Part shown: piece by piece, positions 63,341 to 64,000 of the stretch
Numbering within the stretch: the stretch's first letter is position 1
How the letters are laid out: the number at the start of each line of letters is the position of its first letter
Source of the DNA: Sphingomonas sp. Mn802worker
GTDB taxonomy: Bacteria > Pseudomonadota > Alphaproteobacteria > Sphingomonadales > Sphingomonadaceae
Direction: 5' to 3'
Assembly (NCBI RefSeq): GCF_000382485.1
Contig: NZ_AORY01000005.1
Coordinates: 186,001-250,000 of the forward strand
Length of the DNA: 64,000 nt
Program-made: the position numbers and the translations under genes
Notes under the pieces: model-generated
The model's input: the letters and a program-made list of their open reading frames with translations, nothing else
Databases searched by the model: none
What the model was told of the DNA's origin: nothing

Positions 63341-63639
63341 ACGACCGCCGGCATGAGACGCTGACCTATCTGACCGGCTTCATGCTCGCGCTAGCGCTGA
63401 CGCTTGCCGCCTTCACCGCAGTGCACTGGCCGGTCGCGTCTGCGGGCACCACGCTCGCGCTCATTCTCGGGCTCGGTTTGGTGCAGGTGGTCGTGCAGTT
63501 CCGCTGCTTTCTTCACATCAGTCTCGCCAGATCGTCCCGCGACGACCTGCTGCTGGTGTTGTTCTCGACGTTGATTGTCACGCTGATGGTGTCGGGTACG
63601 CTCGTCATCCTGTTCAACCTGCGCGGACGCATGATGTAA
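63337..63639 (+). CDS. cyoD: Cytochrome bo3 ubiquinol oxidase subunit IV
   Basis: The 100-residue small subunit has three helices and contains VVQFRCFLHISLARSSRDDL, the CyoD signature with its conserved H. It helps assembly of copper B in subunit I. The operon ends here; no cyoE follows within 360 bp. Confidence 0.93.
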   Translation: MNDRRHETLTYLTGFMLALALTLAAFTAVHWPVASAGTTLALILGLGLVQVVVQFRCFLHISLARSSRDDLLLVLFSTLIVTLMVSGTLVILFNLRGRMM

Positions 63640-63882
63640 CAACCCACCTATGCGTGAATGTGCACACCATCGGTACGGGCGGTAACGGCCGGTCCGGCAA
63701 AACGGCGCGCAATGGCGAGACGCTGTTCCGCGCCAGTCGAACGAGCTTCCTGCCAGTGCTCGAGCGCTGCCTAAAAACGGACAGGCAAATCACTCCCATC
63801 GGCGGGCGTTTGCAGTCATTATCCTACGAGCTGAACGAACGTACGCTTCTTCGCTATGCCCGCTTGAAAGCTGATGGGCCGC

Positions 63883-63917
63883 TCACCACCCACTATCGCT
63901 TGTGCGCAACGTGGTGA
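63883..63917 (+). terminator. Hairpin overlapping direct repeat copy B
   Basis: TCACCAC and GTGGTGA form a 7-bp stem with a 21-nt loop, followed by CCTTTCACGTCTTTT. It is laid out like the hairpin at 44106 and lies 243 bp after cyoD. Confidence 0.4.
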
Positions 63918-63942
63918 CCTTTCACGTCTTTTGTAACGAGTG
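63910..63942 (+). repeat. Direct repeat copy B (33 bp)
   Basis: Starts CGTGGTGACCTTTC and ends GTAACGAGTG. It is the same orientation as copy A at 44128-44160, identical at 28 of 33 positions, 19,782 bp apart. Confidence 0.65.
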
Positions 63943-64000
63943 ACCCCACGATACTCGAACTCAAACCGCCTTTACCCGCGTCATCGCCGCGGCAGCGACC

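Larger units (their letters stand above)
63640..64000. other. 361-bp region to the window end, without a sure gene
   Basis: An 87-codon frame (63654-63917, start GTG) has no recognisable family and overlaps the right-hand hairpin, so I do not call it. The region holds direct repeat copy B. The right end after 63950 begins new sequence whose gene, if any, is outside the window. Confidence 0.5.

Noticed and set aside
63654..63917. 87-codon frame after cyoD
   Set aside because: GTG start without a ribosome-binding site, no recognisable family, and it ends within the hairpin/repeat element.

Overview
The window is a stretch of GC-rich chromosome from an alphaproteobacterium, most probably a member of the Sphingomonadaceae (Sphingomonas-like). 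I infer this from the protein sequences (gyrB tail, PhrB-type photolyase, EipA/DUF1134 protein, DUF3035 lipoprotein, ubiA and tldE neighbourhood) and from dense gene packing with many 4-bp stop/start overlaps. No database search was run, so the taxonomic placement is a judgement.

Layout. (1) 0-7 kb: the 3' end of gyrB, a FUSC-type membrane protein, a beta-hydroxyacid dehydrogenase, a GH130 glycoside phosphorylase/hydrolase paired with a two-domain GT4 glycosyltransferase, and queF. (2) 7-24.8 kb: mostly core housekeeping genes: ileS-lspA-DUF3035 lipoprotein; a minus-strand run rsmE-thyA-folA-ribF-photolyase-sulfurtransferase-metC; then ubiA, tldE/pmbA, a CysQ-like phosphatase, two HAD-IIB phosphatases and gndA. 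(3) 24.9-28.5 kb: a secreted GH92 mannosidase divergent from uvsE. (4) 28.5-40.1 kb: a compact glycan cluster. A seven-gene minus-strand operon carries three nucleotide-sugar SDRs, a GT4 and three tandem CgeB-like glycosyltransferases. Around it lie a phosphatase, a DUF6165 protein, a GT9-like protein, a methyltransferase and a clan-A glycosidase whose barrel motifs are in circularly permuted order. A perfect FNR/FixK-type palindrome sits at the head of the operon. (5) 40-43.2 kb: ygfZ, a dihydroorotase with an altered metal motif, eipA and tRNA-Ser(GCU).

(6) 43.2-64 kb, immediately 3' of tRNA-Ser: an accessory-looking region with looser packing, AT-richer spacers and at least two disrupted genes. 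It opens with an apparently 5'-truncated HUH (rolling-circle type) Rep-like gene. A 33-bp sequence overlapping a hairpin lies just after that gene and recurs with 28/33 identity about 19.8 kb away at the window's right end, so the segment may be or derive from a mobile unit. The cargo is redox-centred: several SDR/flavin/zinc-type oxidoreductases, an AraC regulator, a cupin, a pyruvate-oxidase-like ThDP enzyme, AlkB, a PQQ membrane glucose-type dehydrogenase, and a cyoABCD ubiquinol oxidase. The last three kinds of enzyme fit together as ubiquinone-linked peripheral oxidation ending in a bo3-type oxidase.

Most striking observations: the permuted glycosidase at 39.2 kb; the Rep-like gene with the paired hairpin/direct repeats; the FNR box over the glycan operon; a low-complexity in-frame insertion in ileS; and several genes broken by one frameshift or one amber codon.
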